NCBI GenBank assembly: GCA_018334595.1
Contig: JAGXLQ010000031.1
Span: 1-10,508 of the forward strand
DNA from: Candidatus Bipolaricaulota bacterium
GTDB taxonomy: Bacteria; Bipolaricaulota; Bipolaricaulia; M55B111
Length of the DNA stretch: 10,508 nt
Direction of reading: 5' to 3'
In this document: in pieces, positions 1-6,154 of the stretch
Position numbering within the stretch: the first letter of the stretch is position 1
How the letters are laid out: the number at the start of each line of letters is the position of its first letter
Program-made: the position numbers and the translations under genes
Notes under the pieces: generated by a model
What the model saw: only the letters and a program-made list of their open reading frames with translations
Databases searched by the model: none
Told to the model about the DNA's origin: nothing

Positions 1-197
1 CGGATAAGTCCTTGCTTACCAGTCCCTGCTTTCAAGTTTAACCTAGTACTCCCGTAAAGTTTTAGCTGGGGGTTAGGCCGTCCAGTTTTGGTTGATGTTA
101 ACTAGGGCGTAAGGGTTAGTCAACCTCATCGGTCCCGTCCTCAAGTAATATTGGTTATCCCTGCCGGCTTTTCCGCGAACTACATCTACCCGGAAAT
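1..197. other. Non-coding flank downstream of natB
   Basis: No open reading frame with a plausible start and ribosome binding site is visible on either strand. The stretch follows the natB stop codon on the minus strand. A small inverted repeat (TTCCG at 171-175, CGGAA at 191-195, 15-nt loop) lies just after natB but has only 5 bp and no T-run on the transcribed side, so I do not call it a terminator. I see no tRNA-like or repeat structure. Confidence 0.5.
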
Positions 198-1361
198 CTA
201 GAGTCTGAAGAGTATATTTTCCCTCTTGAATAGACCGATAGAAACGAATATGAGGAATACGGCTATCGGCGTGTTTGTTAGGAAGTTTGCTCCTATATGC
301 AACGGGTTTATTACCCCGCCGATCAACTCCTTAAAAATCTCCAGTGAGTTCAACAGAGGTATGAAATAGGCATAAGACTGGAAGTTGATTCCTCCACTCA
401 TCGACAGGATTCCTGTCAGGACCACGACCATAAGTACGGGTGTTTGATATATATTGGCCTCCTTCTGGGTCCTGGAGAACGAACCTATGCTTATAACTAG
501 CGCCGAAAGTATTGCGATAAGCGGGAGAACGGTTGCTAAGATGCTTCCGAATATCATCGGAGTGAGTTTGTCCAATGGGAGGTTTAAGCCAAATATCCTA
601 AGGCCGTAAATTAGCCCTATCACGCTGGAGACTGCTGCGACCGTTCCGACTGAGAAGACTGTCAAAAACTTTCCCAGGACAATATCCCTCCGCGAAAGGG
701 TGGACACTAGGAGCGTGGAGATGGTCTTCTTCTCCTTTTCCCCCGCCGTAATCTCGGCCCCAAGCCCCATTGCGGCGGTGATTATGGACAGAATAACGAA
801 GTAGGGAAGCATCATCTCCAACATCTCTTGCCCGAGGGAGTTTTCCTCAGATTCCGTTGGTTTGACAGAAATACTCATGGGTTGTGATATATCCTCGTAG
901 TCCACCCCCATCGAAGAAAGCCGTTGTTTGAGTGTCTCGGTCAGGTAAGACTCCAAGACCTGCTGGGTCCGGCTGAGCGCAATTTCTGATTCCTGATTGT
1001 ACTTCCGGTACCTAAGATCTACATTGATTCCCGAAGGGCTCTTCTGGTCGGTTATCAAGAGGACGTCGCCGGATCGAGCAAATCCTTTCTCTCCCCCCTC
1101 GACCGTGGGATAGTAAGAGACTATAAGGTTATCCTTCTTGTCAAAACGCTTAGCTAAATCTAGCGTTTCTTCCCTGTTTACATAGACTATTCTGGATATG
1201 GTGTCGCTTCCTCCAGTCACGTTTTGCGTTGTAAAGTGAAAGATTACTCCCAGCATAGTGGGATAAAAGATCAACGGAAATATCAAGACAAGAATCGCGG
1301 TTCTCCTGTCCCTGACTGCCGTCAAAACCTCTTTTTTAAACAAAAGCCAGATATTTTTCAT
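198..1361 (-). CDS. natB: NatB-like ABC-2 family export permease
   Basis: This is the membrane subunit of an ABC exporter of the NatAB type. The family includes Na+ efflux pumps, but the substrate here is not proven. The 387-residue protein has one N-terminal membrane helix (about residues 21-42), a large extracytoplasmic domain (about 43-180), then roughly five further hydrophobic segments (about 186-203, 232-253, 268-293, 306-323, 362-377). The segment at 204-233 (ITAGEKEKKTISTLLVS, then SRRDIVLGKFL) is the conserved cytoplasmic loop of ABC-2 permeases that typically follows the second helix. The ATG overlaps the natA stop by 4 bp and is preceded by GGAG, so the two are translationally coupled. 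Length and topology match the family. The family call is firm; sodium as substrate is only inferred from the resemblance. Confidence 0.85.
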   Translation of the reverse strand: MKNIWLLFKKEVLTAVRDRRTAILVLIFPLIFYPTMLGVIFHFTTQNVTGGSDTISRIVYVNREETLDLAKRFDKKDNLIVSYYPTVEGGEKGFARSGDVLLITDQKSPSGINVDLRYRKYNQESEIALSRTQQVLESYLTETLKQRLSSMGVDYEDISQPMSISVKPTESEENSLGQEMLEMMLPYFVILSIITAAMGLGAEITAGEKEKKTISTLLVSTLSRRDIVLGKFLTVFSVGTVAAVSSVIGLIYGLRIFGLNLPLDKLTPMIFGSILATVLPLIAILSALVISIGSFSRTQKEANIYQTPVLMVVVLTGILSMSGGINFQSYAYFIPLLNSLEIFKELIGGVINPLHIGANFLTNTPIAVFLIFVSIGLFKRENILFRL

Positions 1362-2113
1362 GTTTCTCCATTCACCACGTCAAAGAACAACGATTCGAGG
1401 TTGCTTGTCCCCGATTTCTTCATCAGTGCGGGCAGGCTCCCGTACGCCTTTATCTCCCCATCGAACAGTACCGCGATTTTATCACAGAGTTTTTCTGCCA
1501 CGCTCATTATATGCGTGGAGAGGATTATGGTCTTACCATCCTCTTTAAACTCCTTGATGTAATCAGTCACCGTCTTTGACGTCATCAGATCAAGGCCTTG
1601 AGTTGGTTCATCGAATATTAAGATAGGTGGGTCGTGGATAATACTCCTTGCCAGGGAAAGTTTCTGCTTCATTCCGGTGGAAAGCTTGTCAGCCCTCCGG
1701 TCTCCAAAATCAGCCATGTCCAGAATGTCAAACACTTCTTCTATCCTCGAGTCGATCAGGCGCTGTTCCAGACCGTTTATCTTTGCGAAAAAGGTGAGTG
1801 TTTCTACAGGGGTTAGACGTTCGTACAGGCCCATTTCAGTGGCCAGATAACCGATTGACTGTCTGACCTGCAGGGGGTTCTTGCGAACGTCATTCCCGTT
1901 TACGACGGCGGTGCCGGAGGTGGGAGAAAGAATTGTGGAGATCATCCGCAGAGTTGTGGTCTTCCCCGCACCGTTTGGCCCGAGAATTCCCAGAACCTCT
2001 CCGGATTTCGCTTCGAGGTTCAACTTCTTTACGGCATCAATCGTTTCCTTTTTTCCTGCTTGAAACTTCTTGGTTAGGTCAACGGTTCTGACCTGTATCG
2101 AAGGTGAAGTCAC
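1358..2113 (-). CDS. natA: NatA-like ABC exporter ATP-binding protein
   Basis: This is the ATPase that powers the adjacent NatB-like permease at the cytoplasmic face. All nucleotide-binding motifs are present in 251 residues: Walker A GPNGAGKT at 45-52, signature LSTGMKQ at 144-150, Walker B ILIFDEP at 164-170 and the switch histidine in STH at 199-201. The signature LSTGMKQK and the following LARSIIHDP are typical of the NatA/CcmA-like exporter branch rather than of importers. The Q-loop region reads YLATEMGLYERLTP, with Glu in place of Gln, as in many NatA proteins. Translation starts at a GTG that overlaps the serS TGA stop (GTGA), so the gene appears coupled to serS. The ribosome binding site is weak (AGGA about 10 nt upstream), consistent with reinitiation. 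Confidence 0.88.
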   Translation of the reverse strand: MTSPSIQVRTVDLTKKFQAGKKETIDAVKKLNLEAKSGEVLGILGPNGAGKTTTLRMISTILSPTSGTAVVNGNDVRKNPLQVRQSIGYLATEMGLYERLTPVETLTFFAKINGLEQRLIDSRIEEVFDILDMADFGDRRADKLSTGMKQKLSLARSIIHDPPILIFDEPTQGLDLMTSKTVTDYIKEFKEDGKTIILSTHIMSVAEKLCDKIAVLFDGEIKAYGSLPALMKKSGTSNLESLFFDVVNGET

Positions 2114-3384
2114 TTTAGCTCTTTCCTGTTCAATTGCTCTGCTAGCCGGTTGGGTAGCTCTATACTTCCGTCCTTTTTTTGATTGTTTTCCAGAATTGCA
2201 ACGAGCAGCCTGGAGGTGGCAAGCCCTGAACCATTCAGGGTGTGCATGAATTCTGGCTTGGCATCTGTTTCCGGGCGATATCTCATGTTCCCCCGCCGAG
2301 ACTGAAAGTCCTCACAGTTACTGATGGAGGAGACCTCGTAATATTCCCCCTGGGTCGGTATCCAGACCTCCAGATCGACTGTCTTGCTCGACTGTTGGGC
2401 TAAGTCACACGTAGGGAGAGTAACCTTTCTGTAGTGTAGTTCGAGTTCTTGTAGGATTGATTCGGCATCGGTTATCAACTCTTCGAAGTGAGTGTAGGAC
2501 TCCTCACCGCGAACGAACCTGAATAATTCTACCTTGTTAAACTGGTGGGTCCGTATGAGTCCTCTCTCCTCTTCGCCGTAACTTCCAGCTTCGCGTCGAA
2601 AACAGGTGGTAAAGGAGACAAACTTCTTTGGAAGATCGTTTCCGGACAAGATTTCATCACGGTAATAATTGGCGAGGATGCTCTCCGAGGTGGGGTTGAG
2701 ATAGAGACCGTCCTTTTCGACGTGATAGAGGTCGTCTTCGAATTTTGGCAACTGCCCCGAGGTGTAGTATGACCTCTTGTTAGCAAGGTAGGGAGGAAAG
2801 ACTGGCGTGTAGCTGTTTTCGTTGACCTGGTAGAAGAACATGAAGTTGATCAAAGCCATCTCAATGGCGGCTCCATCTCCATAGTAGAACGGAAATCTGG
2901 CTCCAGCTATTTTGGAGGCCTTGTCGAACTTGAACAAATCAAGTTCCTCTCCAAGTTCCAGGTGGTTTTTCAGTTCAAAGTCGAACTCCGGCCTCTCCCC
3001 GTATTCGTCGATGATTACCTTGTCTTCCTCATCGTCACTAACCGGAACGGAATCGTGAGGGAGGTTGGGTAGAACGTCAATCTCCTCTTGTAGTTCCCTT
3101 TCGACCTCGTTGAGCTCGTCCTCCAGCTCTTCGATTCTTTCGGACAGGCTGCCCATATTCTTTATTATCTCATTGGCGCGTTCGTGCTGTCCCTGCTTCT
3201 TCAAGGTGCCAATCTGCTGTGATGCTTCGTTCTTCTCGTGCTTGAGGTCTTCTACGGTGCCAATTAAATCCCGGCGACGTTCATCCAGTTCAAGTATTCT
3301 ATCCAGCGTTATGGCTTCTTCCCTGTATTGGAGCTTCTTTTCCACTTCGTCGGGATGCTTTCTAATTCTGGAAATATCTAGCAT
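2110..3384 (-). CDS. serS: Seryl-tRNA synthetase (class II, bacterial type)
   Basis: This enzyme charges tRNA(Ser), and also tRNA(Sec) where present, with serine using ATP. The 424-residue length is normal. Residues about 27-100 form the charged N-terminal coiled-coil arm that grips the long variable arm of tRNA(Ser). The class II catalytic domain follows: a motif 1 region near 176-200, the serine-binding PTSE at 231-234, motif 2 with FTTCFRREAGS at 258-268, the EVSSISNCEDF block at 350-360, and motif 3 with GSGLATSRLLVAILEN at 385-400. The start ATG has GTGGTGAT (3391-3398) 6 nt upstream, matching the 16S anti-SD. It lies 19 bp after pfpI and overlaps natA by 4 bp. The protein is acidic: by hand count about 86 Asp+Glu against 54 Lys+Arg. 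The function is secure. Confidence 0.97.
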   Translation of the reverse strand: MLDISRIRKHPDEVEKKLQYREEAITLDRILELDERRRDLIGTVEDLKHEKNEASQQIGTLKKQGQHERANEIIKNMGSLSERIEELEDELNEVERELQEEIDVLPNLPHDSVPVSDDEEDKVIIDEYGERPEFDFELKNHLELGEELDLFKFDKASKIAGARFPFYYGDGAAIEMALINFMFFYQVNENSYTPVFPPYLANKRSYYTSGQLPKFEDDLYHVEKDGLYLNPTSESILANYYRDEILSGNDLPKKFVSFTTCFRREAGSYGEEERGLIRTHQFNKVELFRFVRGEESYTHFEELITDAESILQELELHYRKVTLPTCDLAQQSSKTVDLEVWIPTQGEYYEVSSISNCEDFQSRRGNMRYRPETDAKPEFMHTLNGSGLATSRLLVAILENNQKKDGSIELPNRLAEQLNRKELK

Positions 3385-3403
3385 CTAACTATCACCACTT
3401 TGG

Positions 3404-3931
3404 TTAACGTGAAGAAAGGGCTTCAACAATACCTTTGGCAAAATCGGGCAGGTCACCCGGGTGACGTGAGCTTATCAGGTTTTCATCCCTTACAATCGGT
3501 TTGTCCTCGTATTGGGCGCCGGCGTTTATCAAGTCATCCTTTATCGCTTGATACCCCGTAACCCTTTTCCCGGAAAGTATACCCGCCGATATAGGTACCC
3601 AGCCTGCATGGCAGATTATCGCTACCAGGCCACCGTCTTCATGGACCTTCCTGACCAAATCCGTTACTTCGTCCGAGCGGCGTAATTTGTCTGGTGAGCC
3701 TGTACCGCCGGGGATTACCACCCCATCGATGGATTCTAGTTCAATATCGCTTGGGGTATGCGTGGCCACGATTGGATAACCATGTTTGCTTTCATGCGTT
3801 CCAGTTTCCCTGGATACTACTACGGTCTCCACGCCTTCTTCCTCAAGTCGAATCTTCGGATACCAGCATTCAAGGTCTTCGTACCCGTCTTCTACAAGAA
3901 ATACAACTCTCTTACCTTTGAGCGATTTCAT
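3404..3931 (-). CDS. pfpI: DJ-1/PfpI family protein (glyoxalase/deglycase or protease-like)
   Basis: This is a 175-residue cytosolic protein of the DJ-1/PfpI superfamily, PfpI/YhbO branch. Members have been reported as intracellular proteases or as glyoxalase/deglycase stress proteins, and the true activity here is unknown. The nucleophile elbow is AIICHAGW at 104-111, giving Cys107 followed by His108. The acidic partner of the cysteine is probably Glu18 in VEDGYEDLE (13-21). The GGTGSPDKLR block at 75-84 and the C-terminal segment LINAGAQYEDKPIVRDENLI (134-153), followed by SSRHPGDLP (154-162), are typical of PfpI proteins. The ATG has a G-rich site (GGGGGG, 4 nt upstream) and follows a strong promoter by about 32 nt, so this is the first gene of the operon with serS, natA and natB. 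Confidence 0.9.
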   Translation of the reverse strand: MKSLKGKRVVFLVEDGYEDLECWYPKIRLEEEGVETVVVSRETGTHESKHGYPIVATHTPSDIELESIDGVVIPGGTGSPDKLRRSDEVTDLVRKVHEDGGLVAIICHAGWVPISAGILSGKRVTGYQAIKDDLINAGAQYEDKPIVRDENLISSRHPGDLPDFAKGIVEALSSR

Positions 3932-3969
3932 GAAACCCCCCTGTTTTCTCGCGTGTGGTTGATCAATAG

Positions 3970-3998
3970 ACTATAACTTTACGAAACCTATAATTCAA
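3970..3998 (-). promoter_or_regulatory. Sigma-70-like promoter for pfpI-serS-natAB
   Basis: On the minus strand a -35 box TTGAAT (3993-3998) and a -10 box TATAGT (3970-3975) are separated by exactly 17 bp. Each box matches 4 or 5 of 6 consensus bases. Transcription would start near 3963, leaving a leader of about 32 nt with a G-rich ribosome binding site before the pfpI ATG. There is no other strong promoter visible before serS, natA or natB. Confidence 0.7.
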
Positions 3999-4106
3999 AG
4001 CTTGACGTCCGTTTAATGCTGATGATTTCTCCAGCGTACTTTAACTACCTGGCAAGTATCAATGTGATTTCTGCCCGACTACTCCTCTCGATCCTGTCCC
4101 CCCAGC

Positions 4107-5120
4107 CTAACCCCCGGTCCAGTCGAGTCCGGATACGTTTATCGGCTTGCCGCAGTTTGGACATAGTCCGTTTGCTATGTCGACCCTCAGGGCCCGTGGC
4201 CCCCTCCGGGTGATGATCTCGTGACCACAGTTCGGGCAACGCGTTGAATTGTCCCGTCCGACGTTGCCCAGATAGACGTAATCCATCCCTCTGGACTCCG
4301 CAATCTGTTTGGCTTCCGTCAACGTTTCTATCGGGGTCGGAGGAAGGTCTTTTACCCTGTAGGCAGGGTAAAACCGTAAGAAGTGGAGGGGTGTATCGGC
4401 CCCGGGGTTATTGGCGATCCAGTCTACCATCGTCTCGGTACTCTCTTTTGAATCCCCTATCTCGGGTACTATAAGGTCAGTGATTTCGACGTGTACTCCA
4501 TTTCTATAGTACTCCATTATTGACGTGTAAACCGGTGCCAAGTCAGCTACGCCGGCAAACTCCTTCAGAAAGTCCTCGTCCCCGGATCCTTTAAAGTCGA
4601 CGGTGACCGCGTCCAAAAAGGGGGCAATCCTTCTAACTGGCTCGGGATTAATGTAACCGTTGGTTACGAAGGTGTTGTACAGACCGTTTTCATGAGCGAT
4701 CCGGGCGGTCTCGTAGGCGAGTTCGTAAAAGATCGTCGGTTCGGTATAGGTATAGCTTATTCCCTTCGCCCCTGCATCTTTTGCCTTGGTCACTATCTCC
4801 TCTGGAGAAATGGACCTTCCTGTCAAGTCCCCCTGACTGAGTTGCCAGTTCTGACAGTACTTGCACTTCCAGTTACACCCGGCGGTGCAGATCGAGTAAG
4901 TCTCCGTCCCCGGAGCGAAGTTGAATAACGGTTTCTTCTCGATGGGGTCAAGGTTAGCGGAAGTAAGGTTGTCGTAACTCAGGGAGTAAAGGGTTCCGTT
5001 TCTATTTTCCCTGACGCCGCAGATACCCCGTTCTCCTTCGTCTATCTCGCAATTCCAGGGACAGAGATTACAGCGTACCCTATCCCCGCCTATACCCTTG
5101 TAAAACATCGCTTCTTTCAT
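4107..5120 (-). CDS. amrS: AmrS, AmmeMemoRadiSam system radical SAM protein
   Basis: This is a radical SAM enzyme of the AmrS/YfkAB-like group linked to AMMECR1 and Memo domain proteins. Its exact reaction is not something I can state. The 337-residue protein has an N-terminal cysteine cluster (Cys17, Cys20, Cys24, Cys34 in CNLCPWNC and GICG). The 4Fe-4S/SAM motif CNWKCKYC is at 82-89 (Cys82, Cys86, Cys89), with YTYTEPTIF at 123-131. A C-terminal zinc ribbon has two CPNCG knuckles at 295-299 and 320-324. The start is fixed by GGAGGGGAGG (5126-5135) 5 nt upstream of the ATG. It lies 26 bp after trmO, so the two are probably cotranscribed. Its usual AMMECR1 and Memo partners are not in this window. 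Confidence 0.92.
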   Translation of the reverse strand: MKEAMFYKGIGGDRVRCNLCPWNCEIDEGERGICGVRENRNGTLYSLSYDNLTSANLDPIEKKPLFNFAPGTETYSICTAGCNWKCKYCQNWQLSQGDLTGRSISPEEIVTKAKDAGAKGISYTYTEPTIFYELAYETARIAHENGLYNTFVTNGYINPEPVRRIAPFLDAVTVDFKGSGDEDFLKEFAGVADLAPVYTSIMEYYRNGVHVEITDLIVPEIGDSKESTETMVDWIANNPGADTPLHFLRFYPAYRVKDLPPTPIETLTEAKQIAESRGMDYVYLGNVGRDNSTRCPNCGHEIITRRGPRALRVDIANGLCPNCGKPINVSGLDWTGG

Positions 5121-5125
5121 AAAAA

Positions 5126-5135
5126 CCTCCCCTCC
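5126..5135 (-). promoter_or_regulatory. Strong Shine-Dalgarno site of amrS
   Basis: The minus strand reads GGAGGGGAGG, two overlapping consensus cores, 5 nt before the amrS ATG. It is the best ribosome binding site in the window and settles the amrS start. It also supports a bacterial 16S tail. Confidence 0.75.
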
Positions 5136-5146
5136 GTAGTTGACTC

Positions 5147-5641
5147 TTAATTTGCTTCGCCCGCAAACCGTCCGTCCGCGGTCGTATCCCTAAGCTGATG
5201 GATTCGTTTCTCCAGCCATCCTTCCTTGGTCTGGCCGGGGTAATCAAAGGATGTCACGTACGGTTTAATGTCCAGTAGAGGAGTTCCATCAAGGAGGTCC
5301 ACGTTTTCTATCTGCAGCACCGTGTTCTCGATGCCCAGAAGTTTGACTACGGAAAGTCCAATTTTGTTGGGACGAGCGGGACTCCTGGTAGCGAACAATC
5401 CGTGTTTTCGTCCGTCCATGTACGGTTTGACAAGTGGTTTGCTCTCTTTCGCCTGGTGAAAATGATATATCAAGATGATGTGGGAAAACCCTTCCAGGTC
5501 CGTCAGGAAGTCGCTGTATTCCGAGCGGACTTCCACTCTTCCCTTTACCCCGCGAGCACCGTCCGGCTGAATTGGGGTTCCTTCCGGACGCTTGTGCGGG
5601 GATCTGATTATCCCAATATGACGATATACGAAATCCTCCAT
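5147..5641 (-). CDS. trmO: TrmO/TsaA family tRNA (t6A37) N6-methyltransferase
   Basis: TrmO (formerly TsaA/YaeB/VirR) uses SAM to methylate t6A at position 37 of ANN-decoding tRNAs, giving m6t6A. The 164-residue protein is the short single-domain form. Family signatures are intact: IGIIRSP at 9-15, GTPIQP at 21-26, GARGVKGRVEV at 28-38, GLFATRSPARPNKIGLSVV at 81-99, and DLLDGTPLLDIKPY at 115-128. I chose the ATG at 5641 (MEDFVYRHIGIIRSP) because families start here. A longer reading from TTG at 5671 would put the GGGAGG ribosome binding site inside the coding region. That site lies 12 nt before the ATG, a rather long spacing. The gene is the first of the trmO-amrS pair and is divergent from the plus-strand gene at 5770. 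Confidence 0.9.
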   Translation of the reverse strand: MEDFVYRHIGIIRSPHKRPEGTPIQPDGARGVKGRVEVRSEYSDFLTDLEGFSHIILIYHFHQAKESKPLVKPYMDGRKHGLFATRSPARPNKIGLSVVKLLGIENTVLQIENVDLLDGTPLLDIKPYVTSFDYPGQTKEGWLEKRIHQLRDTTADGRFAGEAN

Positions 5642-5653
5642 TGTTTCTCTGAA

Positions 5654-5659
5654 CCTCCC
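5654..5659 (-). promoter_or_regulatory. Shine-Dalgarno site of trmO
   Basis: The minus strand reads GGGAGG, 12 nt before the ATG at 5641. It falls just after the transcription start predicted from the upstream -10 box, so the mRNA would contain it. It argues against the upstream TTG start at 5671, although the spacing is longer than the usual 5-9 nt. Confidence 0.5.
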
Positions 5660-5674
5660 AAATGATCTCAAGCA

Positions 5675-5703
5675 ATTATAAATTTCACCGACTAGACCAG
5701 AAA
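5675..5703 (-). promoter_or_regulatory. Candidate promoter for trmO-amrS
   Basis: On the minus strand a perfect -10 box TATAAT (5675-5680) lies 17 bp from a poor -35 box TTTCTG (5698-5703). Transcription would start near 5668 and give a leader of about 27 nt carrying the ribosome binding site. The weak -35 box suggests either low activity or help from an activator. Confidence 0.5.
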
Positions 5704-5712
5704 ATTCAACTT

Positions 5713-5728
5713 GGCCCGGTCCGGCCCG
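5713..5728. repeat. Direct repeat GGCCCG in divergent promoter region
   Basis: GGCCCG occurs at 5713-5718 and again at 5723-5728, so the copies are 10 bp apart, about one helical turn. The pair sits in an otherwise A/T-rich region, just upstream of the TTGAAA -35 box of the plus-strand promoter and beyond the trmO promoter. This is a possible operator or activator site for either direction; the sequence alone cannot show that a protein binds. Confidence 0.3.
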
Positions 5729-5729
5729 A

Positions 5730-5757
5730 TTGAAATAAATCTACTTTTCGTCATAAT
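5730..5757 (+). promoter_or_regulatory. Candidate sigma-70 promoter for the gene pair at 5770-6646
   Basis: TTGAAA (5730-5735) and CATAAT (5752-5757) are separated by 16 bp, a good sigma-70-like arrangement. The predicted start point is about 5763-5764, only a few bases before the GTG at 5770. The leader would then be almost absent, which is odd next to a visible GGAGGG. Confidence 0.5.
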
Positions 5758-5769
5758 AAATTATGGAGG

Positions 5770-6105
5770 GTGAGTATTATCCAAAAAGAAGAAGAACTCT
5801 CGGCCTTGAAGAAGACATTTGGAATCCTCGCAGAAAAGGTTCCCCACCTGATAAAGGGGATCATCGACGGAGTCTACAACTCCGAGGAAAGTGAGAAATT
5901 GGCGGATAATACCGCAATTTTTTACAATAGATTAGTGGAATCGGGGATGGACGAAAACAAGGCGTTTGAATTGACTAGAGAATTTATGAAGAGCAGGGAC
6001 GTCCGCAATATCGTTAAGGAGACGTTGGGCAAGGATAACCTCGTGGGGGATAAGATCCGTTCTACTTTCGATCGGGCTGGAGAGGAGTCCGGCGGGGAGG
6101 ATTAA
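5770..6105 (+). CDS. Uncharacterised 111-residue helical protein
   Basis: I do not recognise this gene. The product is small, soluble-looking and charged, with no signal peptide, no membrane segment and no cysteine. It looks mainly helical: residues about 5-32 and 41-72 form amphipathic stretches, and FYNRLVESGMDENKAFELTREFM (51-73, from residue 51 on) reads like a helix-turn-helix-like hairpin of the kind found in small helical-bundle proteins. The tail (AGEESGGED) is acidic and probably disordered. The GTG start at 5770 directly abuts GGAGGG (5765-5770), too close for normal initiation. A rare ATT at 5776 would be better spaced. An ATG at 5763 is in another frame. The gene has its own promoter and ends 49 bp before the secreted protein at 6155, suggesting cotranscription. 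The coding call is supported by the uninterrupted frame and coherent amphipathic pattern. Confidence 0.75.
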   Translation: MSIIQKEEELSALKKTFGILAEKVPHLIKGIIDGVYNSEESEKLADNTAIFYNRLVESGMDENKAFELTREFMKSRDVRNIVKETLGKDNLVGDKIRSTFDRAGEESGGED

Positions 6106-6141
6106 GGAGTTGCCTACCCGCTGGACGAAGATTTTCGGATA

Positions 6142-6148
6142 GGGGAGG
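6142..6148 (+). promoter_or_regulatory. Shine-Dalgarno site fixing the start at 6155
   Basis: GGGGAGG ends 6 nt before the ATG at 6155 and directly touches an in-frame TTG at 6149. Correct spacing selects the ATG, which also puts the Lys-Lys pair of the signal peptide right at the N terminus. Confidence 0.7.
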
Positions 6149-6154
6149 TTGGCG

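Noticed and set aside
67..118. Two GGGTTAG-like words suggesting telomere-type repeats
   Set aside because: Two scattered copies are not a tandem array and fit chance in a G/T-rich stretch.
171..195. Inverted repeat TTCCG/CGGAA just after natB
   Set aside because: Only 5 bp with a 15-nt loop and no T-run on the minus strand. This is within chance expectation.
2250..2275. SerRS motif 3 reading LATSR instead of the common LAVGR
   Set aside because: The catalytic arginine is kept and variation at these two positions is known among SerRS proteins, so I do not treat it as a defect.
4016..4239. Short open frames on both strands near the amrS 3' end
   Set aside because: They overlap the conserved zinc-ribbon coding region of amrS or have no ribosome binding site, and the products show no recognisable pattern.
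5642..5671. N-terminal extension of trmO by ten residues from TTG at 5671
   Set aside because: The extension would contain the GGGAGG site and has no ribosome binding site of its own. The ATG at 5641 matches the usual family start.
5672..5690. Archaeal-type BRE/TATA reading (GTGAAA followed by TTTATAAT) upstream of trmO
   Set aside because: The same bases contain a perfect bacterial -10 box whose predicted start leaves the ribosome binding site in the mRNA. An archaeal start 25 bp downstream would remove that site, and the other promoters here are of the bacterial form.
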